Positions 27,683 through 35,486 of a stretch of DNA of 64,000 bases are shown in pieces. How positions within the stretch are numbered: the stretch's first letter is position 1; each line of letters starts with the position of its first letter. The notes under the pieces were generated by a model, which worked only from the letters and a program-made list of their open reading frames with translations, was not told the origin of the DNA and made no database searches. The DNA lies in the NCBI GenBank assembly GCA_965601955.1, contig OZ271855.1, forward strand, positions 1 through 64,000. Reading direction: 5' to 3'. This DNA is from RHLJ01 sp965601955 (GTDB taxonomy: Bacteria > Bacteroidota > Rhodothermia > Balneolales > Balneolaceae). The position numbers and the translations under genes are program-made.

Positions 27683-28414
27683 TTGTTGTACCGTTCAATT
27701 TATATTTTGCTTTTTCTTCTTTTAGGGGGCTTTACTCAAAGCTATGCTCAGAATATTGTTATCGAGGCCATTGAAGTAGGGGTGGTTGGACAGACAGGGG
27801 AAAGTAACCTTCCTTCCTCTTCTTCCTTTCTGAATTCTACTCGTAATCCTGCTCTATTTAGAACAACCATTTCGAATGAACTTTCCAGGGATAATAGTAT
27901 CTCAAGAACCGGCTTTCGAATCGACTTTCTTTTTAGAAGTACCTTGAACCCCAAACATCAATTTGTAGGAGGAATTGAAGCTTCCTCTATTTCTTACGAA
28001 CTCTATTCCCTAAACGGGTTCTTCCAGGATACACTAAACGCCGCTACCAGTTATGAGTCCAGAAACGAGTATTTCTTTTTAAAGGCGGGATATAATTATG
28101 TCCATACTCCTGATAAGAGATTCACCTTCCTGGTAGGTGGAATCCTAAACTTCGGAATTCCCGTTTCTGCTCGTACTGATGAAGTAATTCTGATTGATGA
28201 ACTAGGTGAACGTACTTTTAATTTCTTTGGAAAGCAGGCGCCCTCGCTCGGTCTTACCATCCCAATCGGAATGCGCCTGAAAGTGTACCGGAATATTTCT
28301 TTTTCTCTAGTCTCCCGACAAAGCTTACAGTATCACCGGGTTGATGGCACTTCTCTTTTTTCCAGGTTTGAGGGAGTTAACCTGGGCTTTCACTTCAAAA
28401 TCAGGGAGAACTAG
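27683..28414 (+). CDS. Predicted outer-membrane beta-barrel-like protein of unknown function
   Basis: The 243-residue protein starts at a TTG (27683), since an in-frame stop lies just upstream and no earlier ATG exists. A signal peptide ends near QSYAQ (residue ~22). The mature part alternates hydrophobic and polar residues in strands (HQFVGGIEASSISYELY, EYFFLKAGYNYVHT, RFTFLVGGILNFGIP, NISFSLVSRQSLQYH) and ends in an aromatic FHFKIREN, suggesting a small beta-barrel. It ends 5 bp before a TonB receptor gene, so it may belong to that uptake operon. No specific family is recognised. Confidence 0.7.
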   Translation: MLYRSIYILLFLLLGGFTQSYAQNIVIEAIEVGVVGQTGESNLPSSSSFLNSTRNPALFRTTISNELSRDNSISRTGFRIDFLFRSTLNPKHQFVGGIEASSISYELYSLNGFFQDTLNAATSYESRNEYFFLKAGYNYVHTPDKRFTFLVGGILNFGIPVSARTDEVILIDELGERTFNFFGKQAPSLGLTIPIGMRLKVYRNISFSLVSRQSLQYHRVDGTSLFSRFEGVNLGFHFKIREN

Positions 28415-28419
28415 CCGTG

Positions 28420-30708
28420 ATGAGAATTACCCTGCTTCTATTGTTTTCTTTTATCTCCCTGAGTGCATCGGCTCAATTCACTATGAGTGGACACATCTAT
28501 GATAAAAGTGATGGAGAAGCTCTTCCGGGAGCTACCCTGTATATCTCCCAGCTAGAAACCGGTACTGCAACCAATGTGTATGGCTTTTATTCACTAACAC
28601 CCAGTGAATCGAACTTTCGAATTACAGTTTCTTATTTAGGATACCAACCCATTGATACCCTGATCACTTTATCAGAAAACCAGGTCATTGATTTTTATTT
28701 GAGTGAGCAGGTAGGTGAATTAGGTGAGGTAGAAGTTTCGGCTACCCGGTTAGAACTACAGGAACAGATTAACTCTACCAAAATGAGCTCAGTAAGCCTT
28801 CGCCCTCAGGAGATAACCAACATTCCCACATTAGCTGGTGAAGCTGACCTGATTAAGGTAGCTCAGCTATTGCCTGGAGTAACTTCGGGCAATGAAGGTT
28901 CGACCGGAATGTTTGTTCGGGGAGGCACGGATGATCAAAACCTGGTAGTACTGGATGATGCCGTTGTGTACAACCTGGGGCATTTATTTGGATTCTTTTC
29001 TGTCTTCAACTCAGATGCTATTAAAGATGTGGAAGTCATAAAAGGTGGCTTCACTTCCGATTTTGGAGGAAGGCTTTCATCGGTGATGGATGTGCGAATG
29101 AATGATGGGAGTCTTCAACGGTATAACGCCCGTGGAGGCATTGGCTTACTTACTTCAAGGCTCACTATTGATGGCCCCGTTATTAAAGACCGAATGAGTT
29201 TTATGCTGGCAGCCCGCCGAACCTATATTGACCGTGTTTTCCAGCTGGTAGGCAGTAATCTTCCCTACTACTTTTATGATTACAATGCGAAACTGAATTA
29301 TAAAATCAGCAATAACGACCGAATTTATCTCAGTTCCTATTTCGGCAATGATGTTTTAGCCTTTAATGAGACGGCTGAGGAAGATGAAGGCGATGAAGAT
29401 CTGGATTTTGGATTCCAGCTTGGAAACTTTACAACCACCCTGCGCTGGAATCATATCTACAAAAGCCAAAAACTCTTTTCGAATGTTACGCTCCACCAAA
29501 CCAGGTTTAAGTATGATATTCAAGGTGATTTTGTTGACAACTCCCTACTGATTCGCTCCCAAATACAGGATGTGGGTGTTAAAGCAGACTGGCAATATTT
29601 TAAGTCTCCTGAAAACAAATTCATCTTTGGAGCCCAAACAGTAACCCATTTCTTCCGGCCTAATGTAATAAGCACAAGTGGCGATATTTCCGATTTTGTG
29701 GATGATAGAGAGGGTAGCCTGATACAGAACACAGAATGGGCTATTTATGGAGGAAATGAACGAGACCTATCCAAACAGTTTAAGTTAAATGTTGGCTTTA
29801 GGTATTCAATGACAGTTACGGAAGGGAAGGTGTATTCCGGCCCCGAACCCAGGATTGCAATGCGATATAAAATCAATGATGAAAACTCTGTTAAAGCCAG
29901 TTATAGCCTGATGCGCCAATATATGCACCGGGTCTCATCTTCATCTATTGCCCTGCCTACCGATTTATGGTACCCAGTCACAGAAAATGTACGCCCGCAA
30001 CGAGCACATCAGTTCGTGGTGGGTTATTCCAGGATATTCCCCAAAAGCCAACTCAGTTTTTCGGTTGAAAGCTATTACAAAACGATGGCAAGGCTTATCG
30101 AATACAGGGAAGGGGCCAGTCTGATTTTAAACGATAATTTTGAACGGGAGCTGATTTCAGGAGATGGAGATTCCTATGGGGTTGAATTCCTTCTTCGCAA
30201 AAAGTATGGTTCTTTTACGGGGTGGTTGTCCTACTCGTTGTCTAAAACATCCCGGAATTTTGATGAGTTGAACGAAGGTAACACCTACCCTTCTAAATTT
30301 GATCGTCGCCATGTGGCTACCTTGGTTTCTATGGTCGAATTAAATGACCGGGTTTCATTTTCTGCAGTTTGGACTTATCAATCGGGAGCCTGGTTTACTC
30401 CTCAAACCGGACAGTTTTTAATGCCTAACGCGTCACTGACCCAGGTTGAGCTTATTCCCATTTATGGAGATCGTAATAGTACCCAGCTAGGGGGCACGCA
30501 TCGAATGGATATTAACTTCATCCTTAAACCTAGAGGAAAGCGCCGGTTTGGTGGAGAATGGCATATCGGAGCCTACAACTTTTATAACCGTGCCGCTCCG
30601 TTCAGAGTTGATATCGAAAATAACGGCGTAACCTATGAATATGTGCAACAGGGATTGTTTGGGTTCATTCCCTCTGTAGCGTACAACTTTAATTTCTCAT
30701 CGAAATGA
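28420..30708 (+). CDS. TonB-dependent receptor with CarboxypepD_reg-like domain
   Basis: This 762-residue outer-membrane receptor has a signal peptide (~1-19, ending SAQF). A carboxypeptidase-regulatory-like domain follows (~22-100, GEALPGATLYI, GFYSL). The plug has GMFVRGGTDDQNLVVLDDAVVYN and VIKGGFTSDFGGRLSSVMDVRM. The barrel ends at YNFNFSSK. ATG 28420 has AGGGAGA upstream and is preferred over GTG 28417. Receptors of this subtype followed by a DUF4249 protein are common in Bacteroidetes, and that is the arrangement here, with a 4-bp overlap. The ligand is unknown. Confidence 0.9.
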   Translation: MRITLLLLFSFISLSASAQFTMSGHIYDKSDGEALPGATLYISQLETGTATNVYGFYSLTPSESNFRITVSYLGYQPIDTLITLSENQVIDFYLSEQVGELGEVEVSATRLELQEQINSTKMSSVSLRPQEITNIPTLAGEADLIKVAQLLPGVTSGNEGSTGMFVRGGTDDQNLVVLDDAVVYNLGHLFGFFSVFNSDAIKDVEVIKGGFTSDFGGRLSSVMDVRMNDGSLQRYNARGGIGLLTSRLTIDGPVIKDRMSFMLAARRTYIDRVFQLVGSNLPYYFYDYNAKLNYKISNNDRIYLSSYFGNDVLAFNETAEEDEGDEDLDFGFQLGNFTTTLRWNHIYKSQKLFSNVTLHQTRFKYDIQGDFVDNSLLIRSQIQDVGVKADWQYFKSPENKFIFGAQTVTHFFRPNVISTSGDISDFVDDREGSLIQNTEWAIYGGNERDLSKQFKLNVGFRYSMTVTEGKVYSGPEPRIAMRYKINDENSVKASYSLMRQYMHRVSSSSIALPTDLWYPVTENVRPQRAHQFVVGYSRIFPKSQLSFSVESYYKTMARLIEYREGASLILNDNFERELISGDGDSYGVEFLLRKKYGSFTGWLSYSLSKTSRNFDELNEGNTYPSKFDRRHVATLVSMVELNDRVSFSAVWTYQSGAWFTPQTGQFLMPNASLTQVELIPIYGDRNSTQLGGTHRMDINFILKPRGKRRFGGEWHIGAYNFYNRAAPFRVDIENNGVTYEYVQQGLFGFIPSVAYNFNFSSK

Positions 30709-31592
30709 ACGGATACAAAAACATAGTACTCCTTTTAGTTGGTATAGGCCTGATATCCGGATGTACGATTGAGAACCTTCCGATTTCTGTAGAACCAACT
30801 GAGCCTCAAATTGCTGTCTCTTCGTTAGTCGGACCCGGGGAAACATTTTTTGTAGCTCTTTCCAGGAGTTTTTCAGCTCTTTCCGCTGAAGACGCCAATG
30901 ACCTTTCTGATGACTTTTTGGAACGAATATTATTGGATCGTGCACTTGTTCTGTTGAGTTATGAAGGCATTACAGATACACTTGAAACCGTGTTCGATAT
31001 AAATGGCCTTTATGGAGCTCAACTTGATACACTTATCGACTTTACCGTGCTTGAACTTTCGGTCTTCGATTCAACTTCCTCAGAATCTGTTTCTGCCCAA
31101 AGTGTATTGCTACCCCAGATTGAAGTTGGCTCCATTTCTGTAACCAGGGACAATGACAGTTTTGAAGATGCAGCAAGATTAACCTACCAGATTTTAGACC
31201 GGCCGGAAGAGAATTTTTATGTAATCCAGGCTTACCAGTTTTCAGATGGAAATTCAACCACCATAGATACTACGGGAAGCAGTCCATTTTTCGATAGTGA
31301 TTCTTTCCTGATCTATGAACAAATACTTACTGATCGAAGCGCTGATGAAAACAATATCATTGAACGGGAAGACATCATTGAGTTTTCATCTTCAACAGAC
31401 TCCGCACTCGTGGTTATTACCAATATCAGTGAAGGCTATTATAATTTCCTGGAAGCTCGTCAAAGATCCGGTGGATTACTTTCATCATTGGCAAACGAAC
31501 CTGTTAACCATCCCTCCAATGTAGAAAACGGAGTAGGTTATTTTTCGGCGCATCAGCCAAGAGCAACGTTGGTAATAGTGGATGAGGAATAA
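30705..31592 (+). CDS. DUF4249-like lipoprotein paired with TonB receptor
   Basis: The 295-residue protein has a signal peptide with lipobox LISGC (Cys ~20). The mature N-terminal part (IAVSSLVGPGETFFVALSRSFSAL) fits DUF4249-type lipoproteins found beside TonB receptors, where they are thought to be accessory surface or periplasmic proteins. The start ATG overlaps the receptor stop by 4 bp (ATGA), so expression is coupled. It may help deliver the ligand to the receptor (inference). An inverted-repeat element follows. Confidence 0.72.
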   Translation: MNGYKNIVLLLVGIGLISGCTIENLPISVEPTEPQIAVSSLVGPGETFFVALSRSFSALSAEDANDLSDDFLERILLDRALVLLSYEGITDTLETVFDINGLYGAQLDTLIDFTVLELSVFDSTSSESVSAQSVLLPQIEVGSISVTRDNDSFEDAARLTYQILDRPEENFYVIQAYQFSDGNSTTIDTTGSSPFFDSDSFLIYEQILTDRSADENNIIEREDIIEFSSSTDSALVVITNISEGYYNFLEARQRSGGLLSSLANEPVNHPSNVENGVGYFSAHQPRATLVIVDEE

Positions 31593-31605
31593 TTCAAGTT
31601 CAATT

Positions 31606-31701
31606 TTCAATTAAGAATTATCAATTAGGAATAGATTTTTCTTTTATCATTTCGAGTGGAGCGAGAAATGGCAGAAACCATATTCCTAATTCTTAATTGA
31701 A
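31606..31701. repeat. AATTCTTAATTGA-type inverted repeat element
   Basis: A perfect 15-bp inverted repeat, TTCAATTAAGAATTA (31606-31620) and TAATTCTTAATTGAA (31687-31701), encloses a second nested one, TTAGGAATA (31625-31633) with TATTCCTAA (31681-31689). The inner part holds an AT-rich arm and TTTCGAGTGGAGCGAGAAA. An element of the same family lies at 59839-59906. Confidence 0.75.
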
Positions 31702-31774
31702 CAATTCTTAATTGAACACTGAATTATTCCCTATCTTCCGATGCTAAATTAACACCACATAATAACGGCTACAT

Positions 31775-32110
31775 ATGCATACACTAGCATTTCTATTCAT
31801 GGGAAACCCTAACGATCCAAATAGCGGATTCATCAACCTGGTTTTTCTAGGGGGTATTTTCCTGGTATTCTATTTCTTCATCATACGTCCGCAAAGTCAG
31901 CGACAAAAGGAAATTCAGCGCAAAGTTTCTGAAATGAAAAAGGGGGATAAAGTGGTTACCTCTTCTGGCATCATTGGTGTGCTAAATACAATCGAAGACG
32001 ATTCCGTATTAGTAGAAGTAGGGAGCAATGTGAAAATCCGCTTCCTGAAAAATGCGATCACCGATGTAAATCCGAACAAACCAGAAAAGAAAGAAAAGGA
32101 TAGCAAGTAA
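31775..32110 (+). CDS. yajC: Preprotein translocase subunit YajC
   Basis: The 111-residue protein has one transmembrane helix (~20-40, VFLGGIFLVFYFFIIRP). It is followed by the conserved RPQSQRQKE and the KKGDKVVTSSGIIGVL segment, then a charged tail. YajC joins the SecDF complex in the inner membrane and aids Sec protein export. The gene ends 1 bp before ribBA and the two are probably co-transcribed. Length and motifs fit well. Confidence 0.93.
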   Translation: MHTLAFLFMGNPNDPNSGFINLVFLGGIFLVFYFFIIRPQSQRQKEIQRKVSEMKKGDKVVTSSGIIGVLNTIEDDSVLVEVGSNVKIRFLKNAITDVNPNKPEKKEKDSK

Positions 32111-32111
32111 A

Positions 32112-33299
32112 TTGGACGATATTCGCTTCCATACCATTCCCGAAGCCATTGAGGATATCAAGGCTGGTAAAATGATCATCGTAGTTGACGATGAGGACCG
32201 GGAAAACGAAGGTGATTTTTTAATGGCTGGGGAGATGGCTACAACCGAAGCCATTAACTTCATGGTTACACACGGTCGAGGCCTTGTTTGTGTACCCGTC
32301 ACCAAAAAAGTAGCAGAGAAGTTCCGTCTCAATAACATGGTGGTAGAAGGGGCGGATCCTGATGAAGCGAATTTTACTATTTCTATTGACCATAAACGAC
32401 TCACAACCACTGGAATCTCTGCTGCTGATCGTGCCAATACCATCCTGGAACTCACAAAAGAAGGTTCTAAGCCAGGAGATTTTCGCAGGCCTGGACATAT
32501 TTTCCCACTTATAGGCGCTGAAGGTGGTGTACTGCGTAGAGCTGGTCATACTGAAGCAGCTTTGGATTTAGCCAGGCTGGCCGGACTTGAACCTGTAGGT
32601 GTGATTTGTGAGATCATGCTTGAAAATGGGGAAATGGCCCGTGTTCCAGACCTTACTAAGATGGCGAAGGAATTTGATATGAAATTCATCACCATCAAAG
32701 ATCTTATCGCCTATCGAAACGAAAATGAAAGCCTGGTAGAAGAAGTGATGGAAGTAAACATGCCTACGATGTATGGCGATTTTACCCTTCACGCTTTTGA
32801 AGAAACTCTTACTGGAGATATTCATCTTGCTTTAACAAAAGGAACCTGGACAAAGGACGAGGCGGTACTAACCCGTGTTCACTCCTCCGATTTGATTGGT
32901 GATATTTTTGGAGCCAGGAATGCTGATACCAGTGAACTCCTCCACCAGGCGATGCTGCAAGTAGAGCGAATGGGTAAAGGTATTGTACTCTATATGAACC
33001 GTAACCAGAGAGGATCTGTGTTAGTTAATCAACTTAGAACGTTGAAAGCAATGCAGGATGGAAAGCTTCCACGCCAACGGGAAGAGATCAACAATAATCC
33101 CAAAAAGGGAGACTCCAAGGATTACGGAGTGGGCGCCCAGATTCTACGCTCCTTAGGCGTGCGCAAATTACAGCTGCTCACGAACAACCCGGTAAAACGA
33201 ATCGGTATAAAAAGCTTTGGTCTTGAAATAGTAGACCAAATCACTTTTGAAGACGATCTGGATATTTTTAGTGCTAAAAAGACTAGTTTAGAGAAGTAG
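32112..33299 (+). CDS. ribBA: RibBA: DHBP synthase fused to a degenerate GTP cyclohydrolase II domain
   Basis: The N-terminal half (~1-203) is an intact 3,4-dihydroxy-2-butanone 4-phosphate synthase of riboflavin synthesis (DDEDRENEGDF, THGRGLVCVPV, TTGISAADRANTI, RRAGHTEAALDLA). The C-terminal half (~205-395) has the GTP cyclohydrolase II layout (RVHSSDLIGDIFG, DYGVGAQILRSLGV, LLTNNPVKR). The three zinc-binding cysteines expected in VHSEC and RCDCG are Asp260, Ala271 and Thr273, and the catalytic-region YMRQEGRG reads YMNRNQRG (294-301). The second activity is therefore probably lost, as described for RibBX-type proteins. The start is a TTG, 1 bp after yajC. Confidence 0.88.
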   Translation: MDDIRFHTIPEAIEDIKAGKMIIVVDDEDRENEGDFLMAGEMATTEAINFMVTHGRGLVCVPVTKKVAEKFRLNNMVVEGADPDEANFTISIDHKRLTTTGISAADRANTILELTKEGSKPGDFRRPGHIFPLIGAEGGVLRRAGHTEAALDLARLAGLEPVGVICEIMLENGEMARVPDLTKMAKEFDMKFITIKDLIAYRNENESLVEEVMEVNMPTMYGDFTLHAFEETLTGDIHLALTKGTWTKDEAVLTRVHSSDLIGDIFGARNADTSELLHQAMLQVERMGKGIVLYMNRNQRGSVLVNQLRTLKAMQDGKLPRQREEINNNPKKGDSKDYGVGAQILRSLGVRKLQLLTNNPVKRIGIKSFGLEIVDQITFEDDLDIFSAKKTSLEK

Positions 33300-33303
33300 A
33301 AAA

Positions 33304-34458
33304 TTACTCACTGCTAACACAGTTAAATTCCTTAAGAACTTCCTGCCAGGCCAACTCACTATTAAAGCCCTCAACAAGTCCATTCCCTCCTGAGTTTGAG
33401 AAGGCTCCCATTCCGTGTTGTATCATATAAACCGGATGATAATTAGGTGCTCCTAGGTCTATTATAGATTTACAAAGTTGAGCTAATTCCTCCGAAGTCT
33501 CATCTTGTAATATTGTAACAACTTCCATCATACTTTGAACCTGCTCTTCACTTACAGAGGAGTAGGCCTGTTCCTCCAGCATCAAAATTGCTTGGTGTGC
33601 TGAACCATCACTTACTCTTTTCATATCATAAAAAGCATAGACCCTGGCTAGAAAACTTAGCTGCATAGCTTTTTCATAGTTGCCTTCTGCTATACATGTT
33701 TTGGAGGAGGGCAAAATATCGGCCGGGGTGTTTATATTTTTAATATTAGATATCTCTGCACATCCATCAATTGGTTCAAATGATTCTAGATTCCCTTCTG
33801 CTGAAAAAGAGAATACAGGAATGTCATAATCCTCTCCTTCTATTTTCGATTCCGAAAAATTTATCTCACCCCAATTATAGTCACGCACTACGCCCAGTAA
33901 CTTTATGATGAATGATTCATTGACGGCATCAATACTTTGGATGTGCGAGTTCTTGAAGTTTAACGCAACATTCGACACACTAGCTCTACTAGTAAGAGTA
34001 TCTGAGAAGAAAGGAAAACCTCCTTCACTAATTCTTAAAATCACTTCACTCCTGGCCTCTGTTGCAACCCCAGTACCCCTCACTTCATTAGGAAACAGGT
34101 ATTCTTGTACGTCAAAAGAAATAAGCTCTATAGATAATTCAGTTGAAGAAGATGTGTCGATTTCTATGAACTGTTTATCAAGATAATCTTCTATCATTAA
34201 CTTTAGGGCCAGCGCGTAATCTATGTCATATAGGACCCCAGTTTTTTGTTCATAGTTTTCATCGAATACCAGAACAGAATCAGGAAGCCTTGAAGAGAAT
34301 TGAAAATCTATGGGAGTATCTATTTTTTGTATAGAAACCCTATAGTTCAATAAAAAATCTGAATCTGTTGAAAGGTTAGATTTTGTGTTTGAACAACCCG
34401 ACACAATAATCGCTGATACGATTATAGCCAAGAATGTATATATGTACTCTTTGGACAT
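33304..34458 (-). CDS. Lipoprotein of unknown function in the lspA operon
   Basis: The 384-residue protein has a signal peptide and lipobox VSGC (Cys ~22). The N-terminal half (~35-210) has beta-strand-like stretches (TELSIELISFDVQEYLFP, EVILRISEGGFPFF), somewhat like ABC-type auxiliary lipoproteins. The C-terminal half is mainly helical (KAMQLSFLARVYAFYDMKR, EEQVQSMMEVVTILQDE). I assign no family. Its ATG overlaps the lspA stop (TAATG), so the gene for the lipoprotein signal peptidase is directly upstream. That order may be coincidental. Confidence 0.7.
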   Translation of the reverse strand: MSKEYIYTFLAIIVSAIIVSGCSNTKSNLSTDSDFLLNYRVSIQKIDTPIDFQFSSRLPDSVLVFDENYEQKTGVLYDIDYALALKLMIEDYLDKQFIEIDTSSSTELSIELISFDVQEYLFPNEVRGTGVATEARSEVILRISEGGFPFFSDTLTSRASVSNVALNFKNSHIQSIDAVNESFIIKLLGVVRDYNWGEINFSESKIEGEDYDIPVFSFSAEGNLESFEPIDGCAEISNIKNINTPADILPSSKTCIAEGNYEKAMQLSFLARVYAFYDMKRVSDGSAHQAILMLEEQAYSSVSEEQVQSMMEVVTILQDETSEELAQLCKSIIDLGAPNYHPVYMIQHGMGAFSNSGGNGLVEGFNSELAWQEVLKEFNCVSSE

Positions 34459-35066
34459 TATTCCGAATCATTCTCTTTTGAAACTTGATTTATAGACAGA
34501 GTGGAACTCAAATTTTCTTCTTCTGACCCAGGTTCAGCCAAAGCCTCTTCTTCATGATGCGGCATTAATTTTTTGTTGAAAACAAGAAGAGTGATAATAG
34601 AAACAGAGATGGCTACATCAGCCATATTAAAGATGTAAGGGAATACGGGCCAATCATTGATTTCGAGGTTAAAGTGGATGAAATCTACCACGTGCCCATC
34701 GAGTAAGCCTCCGTAGCCTTCAATAAAACCCATGGTTAATCGATCTATTATATTCCCTAATGCACCTCCAAGAACCAACCCCATAAAAATCAGGTATTTT
34801 ACCGGCGATTTATCCATGGTATACAACAAGTAGGATAAAATTCCTATTGTGGCCAGAATGGAAATAGAACTTACAACCGGGGTCGAAAAAATATCAATGC
34901 CCATGGCCATACCATCGTTTTGAGTATAGTAAAAAGCCAGCCAGCCATCGATTACATCATAGCGGTGTAACTCCGGAGTTGTGCGCACGATCCACTTTGT
35001 GAGCTGATCAATCGCTATTACTAATACTGCCGGAACGAATAAAGCAGCGAGTTTTTTGGGTGTCAA
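34458..35066 (-). CDS. lspA: Lipoprotein signal peptidase (signal peptidase II)
   Basis: LspA removes the signal peptide of acylated prolipoproteins in the inner membrane. The 202-residue protein has four predicted transmembrane helices. The family motifs are IDQLTKW, GGALGNIIDR with catalytic Asp108, and FNMADVAI with catalytic Asp150. Beyond residue ~168 it has a hydrophilic, Glu-rich tail of about 35 residues that shorter homologues lack. It follows the DksA-like gene by 10 bp and overlaps the next lipoprotein gene by 1 bp. Confidence 0.94.
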   Translation of the reverse strand: MTPKKLAALFVPAVLVIAIDQLTKWIVRTTPELHRYDVIDGWLAFYYTQNDGMAMGIDIFSTPVVSSISILATIGILSYLLYTMDKSPVKYLIFMGLVLGGALGNIIDRLTMGFIEGYGGLLDGHVVDFIHFNLEINDWPVFPYIFNMADVAISVSIITLLVFNKKLMPHHEEEALAEPGSEEENLSSTLSINQVSKENDSE

Positions 35067-35076
35067 ATCCTGGGGG

Positions 35077-35475
35077 TTAGCGGCGTTTTAATTTCGCTTC
35101 GATACTTAACTGGGTATGAGGTACGGCCTCAAGCCTCCCTTTGGAAATTTTCTTACCAGTTACTTTGCAAACCCCATAGGTTTTATTATCGATCCTTTTT
35201 AGAGCGTCATCCAGGTACTTTACAAACTTTTTAGTTCGATTGAATAGCATATACGTCTTTTCTCGCTCCTGGGCATCGGTACCGGCGTCAGCCATATGAA
35301 ATGAATAAGCGGATTCATCGGAAGAGTTTTCCATGCTTTCTCTCAAAGTACGCTGCAATGTTTGCAGCTCTTCATCAGCGTCTGCTCTTTTCTTCAAGAT
35401 GATCTGCTTGAAGTATTCAAGTTCTTTATCGTTATAAGGAGATATTCTTTCTGTTTGTTCCGCTTTATTAGCCAT
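35077..35475 (-). CDS. TraR/DksA-family regulator lacking the zinc-finger cysteines
   Basis: This 132-residue DksA-like protein should bind the RNA polymerase secondary channel with its coiled coil (~20-95; tip region ADAGTDAQE, 62-70). The C-terminal domain keeps the shape of the DksA finger (YGVCKVTGKKISKGRLEAVP, 100-119). Only Cys103 remains; the other three cysteines are replaced (Thr106, and SIEA instead of CIxC at 124-127). Zinc binding is therefore unlikely, as in other cysteine-poor DksA types. It lies 11 bp after ileS and 10 bp before lspA, an order common in Bacteroidetes-type genomes. Confidence 0.88.
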   Translation of the reverse strand: MANKAEQTERISPYNDKELEYFKQIILKKRADADEELQTLQRTLRESMENSSDESAYSFHMADAGTDAQEREKTYMLFNRTKKFVKYLDDALKRIDNKTYGVCKVTGKKISKGRLEAVPHTQLSIEAKLKRR

Positions 35476-35486
35476 GTCGTTATCTA

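Noticed and set aside
31900..32112. Possible FMN riboswitch ahead of ribBA.
   Set aside because: ribBA starts 1 bp after yajC, so there is no room for an RFN element, and no RFN-like conserved blocks were seen upstream of yajC.
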